Assembly (NCBI GenBank): GCA_963793105.1
Contig: CAWBZB010000015.1
Span: 1 to 64,000, forward strand
Direction: 5' to 3'
From: UBA10649 sp963793105
Lineage (GTDB): Bacteria > Actinomycetota > Actinomycetes > S36-B12
Length of the DNA: 64,000 nucleotides
Below, in pieces: positions 9,169 through 17,285 of the stretch. Every line of letters begins with the position of its first letter. Position 1 is the stretch's first letter. The position numbers and the translations under genes were made by a program. The notes under the pieces are model-generated. The model made no database searches, had not been told where the DNA came from, and saw only the letters and a program-made list of their open reading frames with translations.

Positions 9169-10907
9169 GGACGTGGCCCTCAGCCATACCGCCGTTTCCG
9201 GTCCGATCGCCAAAGTGGCGGTCGGTGCGGTGTCTGGGTGGTCGCTCGACGACGCGTCGTCGGTGGACAGCGAGGCGACATCGGGACCCGAGGCGATGAG
9301 CACGTCGGTGCCCCACTCGGCCGGGAGCCGCACGCTCCGGTCGGTGAGGTTGATGGCCGAGATGACGGTCGCGCCGTCCGTTCCGGTCCGCCGGATGGCG
9401 AGCAGGTCGGAGGACTCCGTCAGCCACTCCATCGGGCCCTCGCCCATCGCCGACGAGTCGCGACGCTGGCGCAGGGCCTCGCGGTACATCTCGAGCGTCG
9501 AGCCCTCGACGCCGCGCTCGCTGTCGACCGAGAGGCGCGCCCATTCGGCAGGCTGCGGCAGCCAGGAGGCCGAACCCGGGCCGAAGCCGTACGACGGCGA
9601 GTCGCCAGCCCAGGGAATCGGCACCCGGCAGCCGTCGCGGAAGCCGTCGCGGCCGCCGCTGCGGTGCCATGCCGGGTCCTGGCGAGCCTCATCGGGCAGG
9701 TCCGTCACCTCGGGCAGGCCCAGCTCCTCACCCTGGTACACGTACATGGAGCCGGGGAGGGACAGCGTGAACAGGGTGGCCGCCCGGGCGCGATGCAGCC
9801 CACGCTCGAGATCGCGGACCCCGTCGACGACGGGAGCCATCCGGGTGCGGTGCCGGATGACGTCGTGGTTCGACAGCACCCACGTGGGCGGGGCTCCCAC
9901 CTTGGCGTGGTTCGCGATGGTCTCGTCGATGGTCCTGCGCATCTCGGCGCCGTCCCACCCGGCCTCGAAGTAGATGAAGTTGAACGACGTGTGGAGCTCG
10001 TCGGGCCGCTGGTAGCGGGCGAGCCGCTCGGCGTTCGGAACCCAGGTCTCCCCGCAGAACACCCGCGGCGGGTCGTACTCGTCGGCGACCGCTCGCCATT
10101 CGCGGTAGATGTCGTGGACGCCGTCCTGGTCCCAGAACGGCGCGTGCGCCTCATCCTCGTCGAACATCGGCGGAGTCGCGTCGGCCTCGGCCTCGTCGGC
10201 CACTGCGGGGTAGTCGAAGTCGGGCAGGCCCGCCTCCTTGACCAGCCCGTGGGCGACGTCGATGCGGAAGCCGTCGATGCCCCGGTCGAACCAGAAGCGC
10301 AGGATGTCGCGGAACTCGGCGCGGACCTCGGCGTTGTCCCAGTTGAGGTCCGGCTGCGTGGTGTCGAACAGGTGGAGGTACCAGTGGCCGGAGGGCTCGC
10401 CCGCGGCGGTCTGCAGCTGCGACCAGCCGGCGCCGTGGAAGACACTCCGCCAGTTGTTCGGGGGCGCCTGCCGGTCGGGCCCCGCGCCTTCGCGGACGAT
10501 GTACCGGTCCCACGCCGGGGAGCCGGGTTCGGCCGCCAGCAGCTCCTGGAACCAGGGATGCTCGCTGCTGGTGTGGTTGGGGACGATGTCCATGAGGATG
10601 CGGATCCCGTGGGCATGCGCGCGGGAGATCAGCTCGTCGACGTCGTCCATCGTCCCGAGCCGGGGGTCGATGGACCGGTAGTCGGTGACGTCGTAGCCGC
10701 CGTCGCGCAGCGGAGAGGTGTAGTACGGGGAGATCCAGACGGCGTCGACGCCGAGGTCGACGAGGTAGTCCAGGCGGGAGATCAGCCCCGGGATGTCACC
10801 GAGCCCGTCGCCGTCGATGTCGGCGAACGATCGCGGGTACACCTGGTAGACCACGGCATGCCGCCACCAGTCGTCGTACCGTCCGGATGGCTCGGCTCCG
10901 CGTTCAT
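9166..10907 (-). CDS. alpha-glucosidase, GH13 (frame break near the start)
   Basis: About 580 aa of a GH13 exo-alpha-glucosidase (oligo-1,6-glucosidase/maltase type). It starts its barrel at 'VVYQVYPRSFADIDGDG'. Visible are the catalytic nucleophile in 'GFRIDVAHGL', the acid/base Glu in 'FCGETW' and the transition-state Asp in 'LSNHDV'. A C-terminal beta domain ends at residue 580. The ATG at 10907 sits in TGATG overlap with the globin stop and after GAGGAGG, but it is one frame off the barrel. One extra G in the GG run near 10881 would restore 'YDDWWRHAVVYQVYPR', so a missing base is the simplest reading. No in-frame start codon lies before the barrel. Confidence 0.85.
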
Positions 10908-11359
10908 CACGCCTCCTCGGTGGGTAGGGGGGTGCCGTACGGCTCGTCCGGCACGTTCTGCATGCCGAACGCGGCGCTGACCAGGTACACCCAGAGTCGC
11001 TTCTCCTGCTCGTCCGTGAGGCCCTGCTCGACCATGGCGTCGTGCATGAGGCTGAGCCAGCGGTCGCGTGCGGTGGCGTCGATGTGGAAGCCGACGTGGC
11101 GCCTGCGGAGCCGGGGATGGCCGCGCTCCTCGCTGTAGGTCTGCGGACCGCCCCAGTACTGCATGAGGAACAGGCGTAGCCGACGCTCGGCCGGGCCGAG
11201 GTCGCCGCCGGGGTACATCGGACGCAGGATCGGGTCATGGGCCACTCGCGCGTAGAACGCGCCGACGAGCCGCGTGAAGAACGCCTCGCCGCCGAAGTCC
11301 TCGTAGGGAGTCGGCGCCTCGTCGGTCGTCTGCTCGTCGGTCGTCTGCTCGTCGGTCAC
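10907..11359 (-). CDS. glbO: group II truncated haemoglobin (trHbO-like)
   Basis: 150 aa. The 2-on-2 globin core runs from about residue 25 ('FFTRLVGAFYARVAHDP') to 145. The proximal histidine lies in 'RRRHVGFHI', and the 'YWGGPQTYSEERGHPRLR' stretch is diagnostic of the trHbO/group II type. It probably binds O2 or handles NO and peroxide near the membrane. The N-terminus has a short acidic direct repeat (two copies of 'TDEQTTDE'-like sequence) not needed for the fold. The GTG start overlaps the epimerase stop by 4 nt and its own stop overlaps the glucosidase ATG. Confidence 0.92.
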   Translation of the reverse strand: MTDEQTTDEQTTDEAPTPYEDFGGEAFFTRLVGAFYARVAHDPILRPMYPGGDLGPAERRLRLFLMQYWGGPQTYSEERGHPRLRRRHVGFHIDATARDRWLSLMHDAMVEQGLTDEQEKRLWVYLVSAAFGMQNVPDEPYGTPLPTEEA

Positions 11360-12852
11360 GAGGCCATTGTGGTGGACTCGACTTCGCGGCTCTCGGCCCG
11401 CTGGACGATGTGACGGGCCATCGGCGGAAACACGAACGCGTGGAACGGCGCCACGACCCACCAGTAGGCATGCCCGGCCAGCCCGCGGGGGAAGAACACC
11501 GCGCGCTGCCGGAGGACCGAGCCGGCGCCCTCCTCGTCCACGGAGAACTCCAGCCACGCCAGGCCGGGGTTCCGCATCTCGGCCCGCAGCCGCAGCAGGC
11601 GGGGAGCCAGTCGCTCCTCCACGCGCCAGAAGTCGACGACGTCGCCAACGGCCAGCACGTCCGGATCGCGGCGACCGCGCCGTAGCCCCACGCCGCCGAC
11701 CAGCCGGTCGAGCAGGCCGCGGATCTCCCACAGGAAGTCCGACGAGTACCAGCCGTGCTCGCCGCCGATGCGCTCGACCGCGGCCCACAGCTCCCACTGC
11801 GACGCCGTCGAATGCACGACCCGGACGTCCTCGTAGAGCGTGCCGCCCGACCAGTCGGGGTCGCTCGGCAGCGGCTCGCTCGGGGCACCGGGCACCGAGG
11901 CACCCGTCCAGCGAGTGGTGACCTTGGCGTCACGGATGCGCGTGAGGGCGAGTTGCACTGCCGCGTCGAACGGGACGAGCCCCCCGACCGGATCGGGGAT
12001 CCACTGGGCGATGTCGTGCTCGTGGCACACCGAAGGGTGCCGGAGCGACTGCACCAGCGGGCGGGCGATCGCGCGGGGAACGGGCGTGACGACGTTGACC
12101 CAGTGGCTCGACAGCCCGGGGGTGAGCAGGTTGATGGGCAGGATCACGCGCGGGCGGAGCCCGGCCACGGCCGCATACCGCTGCATCATCTGCTGGTACG
12201 TGAGCACCTCGGGGCCGCCGATCTCGAAGGGGCGGCTGACATCCGCGGGCAGCCCCGTGGCGGCGACGAGGTAGCGCAGCACGTCGCGGATGGCGATCGG
12301 CTGGGTCTGCTGCCGGACCCACCGCGGCGTGATCATCGCCGGCAGGCGCTCGGTGAGGTAGCGCAGCATCTCGAAGCTGGCGGAGCCGGACCCGATGATC
12401 ACGGCCGCACGGAACTCGGCCACCGGCACGCCCGAGCCTCGTAGGACCTGCCCCACCTCGACCCGCGATCGCATGTGCGGGGACATGCGAGTGATGGGGA
12501 TCTCGGGGGCAAGGCCACCGAGGTACACGATGCGTCCCAGGCCGCTGGCCCGCGCCGCATCGGCGAAGGTCTGCGCCATCCGCCGCTCGGCGGCCTCGAG
12601 CCCGGGTCCCTCCTGGATCGAGTGCAGCAGGTAGTAGGCGACGTCCATGTCGGCCATGGCCGCCCGGACGGCGTCCGGGTCGGTGGCGTCGCCCGCGACC
12701 ACGTCGACGTCGGCCAGCCACGGCGCGTCGCGGAGCTTCTCGGGCTGGCGTGCCATGACACGCACCCGATGACCGGCGGCCAGGAGCTCCGGCACCAGCC
12801 GGCCTCCGACGTACCCGGTGGCGCCGGTCACGAGGCAGGCTGTCGCGGTCAT
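11356..12852 (-). CDS. NAD(P)-binding epimerase with C-terminal DUF2867
   Basis: 498 aa in two parts. Residues 1-300 form an atypical SDR domain with the glycine-rich 'VTGATGYVGGRLVPELL' nucleotide motif and 'YLGGLAP' in the position of the active-site Tyr. About 330-498 match the DUF2867 layout ('WELWAAVERIGGEHGWY', 'FWRVEERLAPRLL', 'YWWVVAPFHAFVF'). The fusion is common in actinobacteria. The substrate is unknown; isoflavone-reductase or complex-I-assembly-like oxidoreductases are relatives. It overlaps both neighbours by 4 nt. Confidence 0.88.
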   Translation of the reverse strand: MTATACLVTGATGYVGGRLVPELLAAGHRVRVMARQPEKLRDAPWLADVDVVAGDATDPDAVRAAMADMDVAYYLLHSIQEGPGLEAAERRMAQTFADAARASGLGRIVYLGGLAPEIPITRMSPHMRSRVEVGQVLRGSGVPVAEFRAAVIIGSGSASFEMLRYLTERLPAMITPRWVRQQTQPIAIRDVLRYLVAATGLPADVSRPFEIGGPEVLTYQQMMQRYAAVAGLRPRVILPINLLTPGLSSHWVNVVTPVPRAIARPLVQSLRHPSVCHEHDIAQWIPDPVGGLVPFDAAVQLALTRIRDAKVTTRWTGASVPGAPSEPLPSDPDWSGGTLYEDVRVVHSTASQWELWAAVERIGGEHGWYSSDFLWEIRGLLDRLVGGVGLRRGRRDPDVLAVGDVVDFWRVEERLAPRLLRLRAEMRNPGLAWLEFSVDEEGAGSVLRQRAVFFPRGLAGHAYWWVVAPFHAFVFPPMARHIVQRAESREVESTTMAS

Positions 12853-13799
12853 GACTCCATCCTCGGGGAAGGGGGGCCTGCGTTGCCGGGCAGTGGGCGC
12901 ACGAGGACCGGCACGCTGACGCCGGCCCGGTCGAACGCCAGCTTCATGCGTTCGCGGATCGCCCGGGCGACGGCGACCTGCTGTTCGGGCGCCGCCTTGG
13001 CCGTGATCCGGATGAACACGGCCTCCCCGGACACGGACTCGACCCCGGCGAATGCCGGCCGGCCGAGGAGCATGTCGTCGTAGTCGGGGTTCTCGTCCAT
13101 GTCGGTGGCGACGTTCATCACGATCTCGCGCACGCGGTCGATGTCCTCGTCGTAGCCGATGGGGATGTCGACGATCGCCAGCGTCCAGCCCTGCGAGCGG
13201 TTGCCCACGCGGAGGACCTCGCCGTTGCGCACGTACCAGACCACGCCGGACAGGTCGCGCAGCCGCGTGAAGCGCAGCGCGACCTCCTCGACGGTGCCGA
13301 CCACCTCGCCGAGGTCGACGAGGTCGCCGATGCCGTACTGGTCCTCGACGATCATGAAGATCCCGGAGAGGTAGTCCTTCACCAGGGTCTGCGCCCCGAA
13401 GCCGAGCGCGACGCCGATGACGCCGGCGCTCGCGAGCAGGGGGGCGATGTCGATGCCGAGCAGCGGCAGGATGGTCATCAGGGCGATCGCCCAGACGCCG
13501 ATGGCCACCACGCTGCGCAGGAGCGTGCCGATCGCGTTGGCGCGCTGCTCCGTTCGCTGGGTGAGCATGGCTTCGGACAGCTCGGCGGTGCGGGTGATCT
13601 TGCGCGCCTGGCCGAGGCGCTCATGCTGGGCCCTCTCCGTCGCCCGTCGGACCAGCCGGCGGATCAGCCAGGTGAGGACCAGCTGCGCGATCAGGGCGCC
13701 GACGAGGATGAACAGGATCTCCAGCGGCACGCCCAGCAGCCAGTCGCGGGCGGTCTCCCAGAACGGCGCGTCCTTCGCCGCGGACGGGATTCCGGTCAT
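12849..13799 (-). CDS. small-conductance mechanosensitive channel (MscS family)
   Basis: 316 aa. One hydrophobic segment lies near residues 25-50 and two more at 95-145. The pore-lining TM3 region 'LLASAGVIGVALGFGAQTLV' runs directly into 'KDYLSGIFMIVEDQYGIGD', the strongest MscS signature. A cytoplasmic beta/alpha cage follows to the C-terminus. The channel releases solutes on hypo-osmotic shock. It overlaps the upstream peptidase and downstream epimerase genes by 4 nt each. Confidence 0.93.
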   Translation of the reverse strand: MTGIPSAAKDAPFWETARDWLLGVPLEILFILVGALIAQLVLTWLIRRLVRRATERAQHERLGQARKITRTAELSEAMLTQRTEQRANAIGTLLRSVVAIGVWAIALMTILPLLGIDIAPLLASAGVIGVALGFGAQTLVKDYLSGIFMIVEDQYGIGDLVDLGEVVGTVEEVALRFTRLRDLSGVVWYVRNGEVLRVGNRSQGWTLAIVDIPIGYDEDIDRVREIVMNVATDMDENPDYDDMLLGRPAFAGVESVSGEAVFIRITAKAAPEQQVAVARAIRERMKLAFDRAGVSVPVLVRPLPGNAGPPSPRMES

Positions 13800-15889
13800 T
13801 CCGTGAGCCCCGTCCAGTTGGCGAAGAAGGCGAGGGTGTCTGCGGTCTCCTCCACCGACTTCGACAGGCTGCGTGCACCATGACCCACGTCGCCCTCAGT
13901 GCGCAGGAGGATCGGTCGCGTGCCCGAGGTCGCCCGCTGCGCCGCGGCGCACATCTTCCGCCCGTGCATCGGATCGGTGCGGGTGTCGTTGTCGAACACG
14001 GCGATCATCGTCGCCGGGTAGTCCGTTCCATCGACGACGTGGTGGTAGGGCGAGTAGTCGAACAGCCACGCGAACTGCTCGGGATCCTCGGGGTCGCCGT
14101 ACTCCACGGTCCACGTCGGACCGAGCTCGGACGTCGTGTACCGGATCATGTCGAGCAGGGGAGCGACGCACACGATCGCGTTGAACAGGTCGGGCCGCTG
14201 CGTCATCGCGGCACCGACGAGCAGGCCGCCGTTCGAGCCTCCGTAGATGCCGAGCCGCTCCGGTGTCGTCCACCCCTGCGAGATCAGCCACTCGGCGGCA
14301 GCGTGGAAGTCGTCGAACACGTTCTGCTTCCGGCCGAGCATCCCCGCGCGGTGCCAGTCCTCGCCCTCCTCGCCGCCGCCGCGCAGGTTGGCGACCGCCC
14401 ACACGCCGCCCGCCTCGACCCAGGCCAGGATCGCGGCCGAGTATCCCGGCGCGAGCGGGACGCCGAAGCCGCCGTACCCGTAGAGGATCGTCGGCCGGGG
14501 CCCCTCGGGGGTCGCGGTGGGGGACAGGACGAACATCCGCACCTCGGTGCCGTCGGCGGACGTGTACGTCACCTGCTGCGAGTGCACGGTCGGCACCTCG
14601 ACGGAGCCGGGCGGCCGGGCGTGCAGCGTGACGGCGTCGGTGCGGGCGTCGTAGGCGTAGATCGTCGGCACGGTCGTGTGGTCGGTGAAGACGAACCAGG
14701 TCACCGGGCCGCCGTCGATGTGCTCGACGGGCCCGCCGATGGTGCCGGCGCCCGGCAGCTCGACATCATGCAGGGAGGAGCCGTCTTCGGCGCGGTGCAG
14801 CGACATCTGGGCCACGCCGTGGCTGGTTCTCACCACCAGCAGCAGGTCCTCGTCGAGCTCGGGGCCGTCGAGCACGGTCACCGACTCCAGTACCGCCTCC
14901 GGGTCCTCCGGCACGAGGTCGGTCCACTGTGCGGCCGACCATGCCCCGGGCCGGGTGATCGCGACGCGCCCGCGCGGGGCCTCGAGATCGGTGCTGACCA
15001 GGACCCGGCCGTCGCGCAGGAAGGTCAGCCCGGTCTGCGCGTCCACGTCGCCCTGCACGAGCGTGAACGCCGGCGCCTCCGGGGGGCCGGCCGCGAGATC
15101 CGCGACCCAGAGGTCATTGCGCGGCTCGGTGCCCTCGGAGGCCGAGACCTGCAGCCATCGGCCGTCCCGGCTGACCTCGACCCCGTAGTAGTTGGTCATG
15201 GTCATGCCGGCGCCGAACACGAGATCGTCGGCGTCCGGCGCCGCTCCCACCCGGTGCAGGTACACGCGACGGTGGAAGTTCTGCTCGGACTCCGGCAGGA
15301 GCTCGGGGGCGATGCGTCGCACGTAGTAGTAGGCGTCGCCGCCGGGGAGCCAGGCCACCGGGGAGTACCGGCAGCGGTCGATCGGACCCTCGATCGTCTC
15401 GCCGGTGGCGACGTCCATGACGTACAGGAGGGACTCCTCGTTGCCGCCCACCGAGAGCTGGTAGGCGAGCCGGTCACCCTCCTTGGAGGGCTGCCAGCTG
15501 TCGAGGGTCGTCACGCCGGACGGGTCCAGGGCCATGGGGTCGATGAGCACGCGCTCCGTGCCATCCGCGTCGACGGCATACAGGACGGCGAACTGCTGCC
15601 CCGGCTCGCGCCTGCTGAGGAAGTAGCGGCCGCCCCGCCAGTACGGCGGCGACACGGTGCCCGAGCCGAGAAGCTGGTCGACCCGCTCGGCGAACCGTTC
15701 ACGGGTCGTCCAGGTGGCCCTCTCGGCGGACATGAGCGCGGCCTGCGACTCCAGCCAGGCCGCGGTGCGGGGGTCCTCCGACGACTCCAGCCAGCGGTAC
15801 GGGTCGGGGACGGGGGTGCCGTGGAAGTCGTCGACGAGGTCGAGCCGGGGGGCGTCGGGGTACACGGGGGAATCTGCGGGTGACGTCAC
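13796..15889 (-). CDS. prolyl oligopeptidase family serine peptidase (S9A)
   Basis: 697 aa, typical of S9A. An N-terminal beta-propeller covers about residues 70-420 and the alpha/beta hydrolase domain closes the protein. The nucleophile sits in 'GIYGGSNGGLLVGAA' (GxSxGG), the Asp in 'FDNDTRTDPMHGRK' and the His in 'EGDVGHGARS'. It starts like other family members with 'YRWLES'. It probably cleaves short proline-containing peptides in the cytoplasm, as no signal peptide is seen. It heads the seven-gene leftward operon, and its GTG lies 6 nt from a TAGGCT in the divergent palindromic promoter. Confidence 0.92.
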   Translation of the reverse strand: MTSPADSPVYPDAPRLDLVDDFHGTPVPDPYRWLESSEDPRTAAWLESQAALMSAERATWTTRERFAERVDQLLGSGTVSPPYWRGGRYFLSRREPGQQFAVLYAVDADGTERVLIDPMALDPSGVTTLDSWQPSKEGDRLAYQLSVGGNEESLLYVMDVATGETIEGPIDRCRYSPVAWLPGGDAYYYVRRIAPELLPESEQNFHRRVYLHRVGAAPDADDLVFGAGMTMTNYYGVEVSRDGRWLQVSASEGTEPRNDLWVADLAAGPPEAPAFTLVQGDVDAQTGLTFLRDGRVLVSTDLEAPRGRVAITRPGAWSAAQWTDLVPEDPEAVLESVTVLDGPELDEDLLLVVRTSHGVAQMSLHRAEDGSSLHDVELPGAGTIGGPVEHIDGGPVTWFVFTDHTTVPTIYAYDARTDAVTLHARPPGSVEVPTVHSQQVTYTSADGTEVRMFVLSPTATPEGPRPTILYGYGGFGVPLAPGYSAAILAWVEAGGVWAVANLRGGGEEGEDWHRAGMLGRKQNVFDDFHAAAEWLISQGWTTPERLGIYGGSNGGLLVGAAMTQRPDLFNAIVCVAPLLDMIRYTTSELGPTWTVEYGDPEDPEQFAWLFDYSPYHHVVDGTDYPATMIAVFDNDTRTDPMHGRKMCAAAQRATSGTRPILLRTEGDVGHGARSLSKSVEETADTLAFFANWTGLTE

Positions 15890-15894
15890 GCCGT

Positions 15895-15906
15895 CAGCCT
15901 AGGCTG
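15895..15906. promoter_or_regulatory. palindromic bidirectional -10 for two leaderless genes
   Basis: CAGCCTAGGCTG is a perfect 12-nt palindrome. On the plus strand TAGGCT (15900-15905) is 6 nt before the amidase ATG. On the minus strand TAGGCT (15901-15896) is 6 nt before the peptidase GTG. Only 22 nt separate the two start codons. Confidence 0.6.
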
Positions 15907-15911
15907 ACCGG

Positions 15912-17285
15912 ATGCAGCTGCATGACCTGACCGCCCTCGAGCAGGCGGCCGCGATCCGCCGCCGGGAGATCTCGTCCGTCGAGCTGACCCGGCACTACCT
16001 CGATCGCTCGCACGCCCTGAACGAGGCGGTGGGGGCCTTCGCCACCTTCACCGACGAGCTGGCCCTGGAGCAGGCGGCCGAGGCGGACCGCCTGGCGGCC
16101 GCCGACGAGTCGGTCCTGCCCGTGCTCCATGGCGTGGTCGTGCCGGTGAAGGACCTCAACCAGGTGCGCGGCGTGCGCACCCGATTCGGGACCCGGGTCG
16201 TCGACATCGTGTCCGACATCGACGACGACGTCGTCGGTGAGCTGCGACGTGGCAACACGGTCATGACCGGGAAGACGACCACCCCGGAGTTCGGCCTCCC
16301 GGCCTACACCGAGAGCGACATCGGCCCCTACGCCCGGACTCCCTGGGACCTCACCCGTGGTGCCGGCGGGTCCAGCGGGGGAGCGGCGGCGGCAGTCGCC
16401 GCGGGGCTCGCGCCGGTCGCCCAGGGCTCCGACGGAGGCGGCTCCATCCGGATCCCGGCCAGCGTGTGCGGACTCGTCGGCGTGAAGCCCTCGCGGGGCC
16501 TGGTGTCGAACGGGCCGATGCCCGATGGCCCGGGGCGCCTGGGAGTCCAGGGCGTCCTGGCCCGCACGGTCGAGGACGCGGCGGCCCTGCTGGGCGTGCT
16601 GACCGGCACCGACGACGCCTACCTGCGTGGCCTCCGCGAGCCGGGCTCCCTGCTGATCGGCCGCTATCACCAGCCGGTCATCGCGGAGACCGACGTGCAT
16701 CCGCAGGCCCTGGCTGCCTTCGAGGCGGCGTCGGCGCTGCTCGAATCGCTCGGCCACCGGCTCGTCGACGTGGACGTCCCCGTGCCCCTCGACGCGGTGC
16801 CGTCCTTCGAGCTGGTCTGGGCGGCCGGCGCGGCGGGGATCCCGATCCCGTCGGACCGCGAGGCGGACCTGCGCCCCCTCACCCGCTGGCTGCGGGAGCG
16901 GGGTCGAGCGCTGAGCGACGCGGACCTGCAGGATGCCCTCGACCACATGGCCCACCACGCGGAACGGGCGCTGGCGCAGTCGGCCCACCTCGACATCGTC
17001 CTCACGCCCACGTTGGCCGAGGTGCCGGCGCTGGTCGGGACGATCCGCGACGACGAGGACCCCGAGGCGGACTTCGAGGCCCAGAAGCGGTTCACCCCCT
17101 ACACGTCGCCGTACAACATGACGGGGCAGCCGGCCGTTAGTCTGCCCCTGCACTGGACGGACGACGGCCTTCCCGTGGGGATCCAGCTGGCGTCCCGTCC
17201 GATGCACGAATCGATCCTCATGAGCCTGGCCGCGCAACTCGAACGCGCGCGGCCCTGGGCCCATCGACACCCGGAGGTCTGGTGA
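15912..17285 (+). CDS. amidase, amidase-signature family
   Basis: 457 aa. The Ser-cisSer-Lys catalytic set is visible: Lys in 'VPVKDLN' (about residue 78), and the signature 'GAGGSSGGAAAAVAAGL' with 'GSDGGGSIRIPA' giving cis-Ser and the nucleophile Ser (about 154-182). The family includes GatA-like, indoleacetamide and 6-aminohexanoate amidases. The lack of GatB/GatC neighbours argues for a general amide hydrolase. It starts at an ATG 6 nt past TAGGCT and overlaps malQ by 4 nt (GTGA), so it is co-transcribed with malQ. Confidence 0.9.
   Translation: MQLHDLTALEQAAAIRRREISSVELTRHYLDRSHALNEAVGAFATFTDELALEQAAEADRLAAADESVLPVLHGVVVPVKDLNQVRGVRTRFGTRVVDIVSDIDDDVVGELRRGNTVMTGKTTTPEFGLPAYTESDIGPYARTPWDLTRGAGGSSGGAAAAVAAGLAPVAQGSDGGGSIRIPASVCGLVGVKPSRGLVSNGPMPDGPGRLGVQGVLARTVEDAAALLGVLTGTDDAYLRGLREPGSLLIGRYHQPVIAETDVHPQALAAFEAASALLESLGHRLVDVDVPVPLDAVPSFELVWAAGAAGIPIPSDREADLRPLTRWLRERGRALSDADLQDALDHMAHHAERALAQSAHLDIVLTPTLAEVPALVGTIRDDEDPEADFEAQKRFTPYTSPYNMTGQPAVSLPLHWTDDGLPVGIQLASRPMHESILMSLAAQLERARPWAHRHPEVW

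Noticed and set aside
7927..10980. A 1017-codon plus-strand frame across the ligase and glucosidase genes
   Set aside because: Shadow of two well-supported minus-strand enzymes with all catalytic motifs. No start signal or domain in the shadow frame.
13880..15883. A long open frame (667 codons) on the plus strand across the prolyl oligopeptidase gene
   Set aside because: It is the antisense shadow of a complete S9 peptidase. Its translation is low-complexity Arg/Gly/His-rich sequence without domains, as expected from high-GC DNA.
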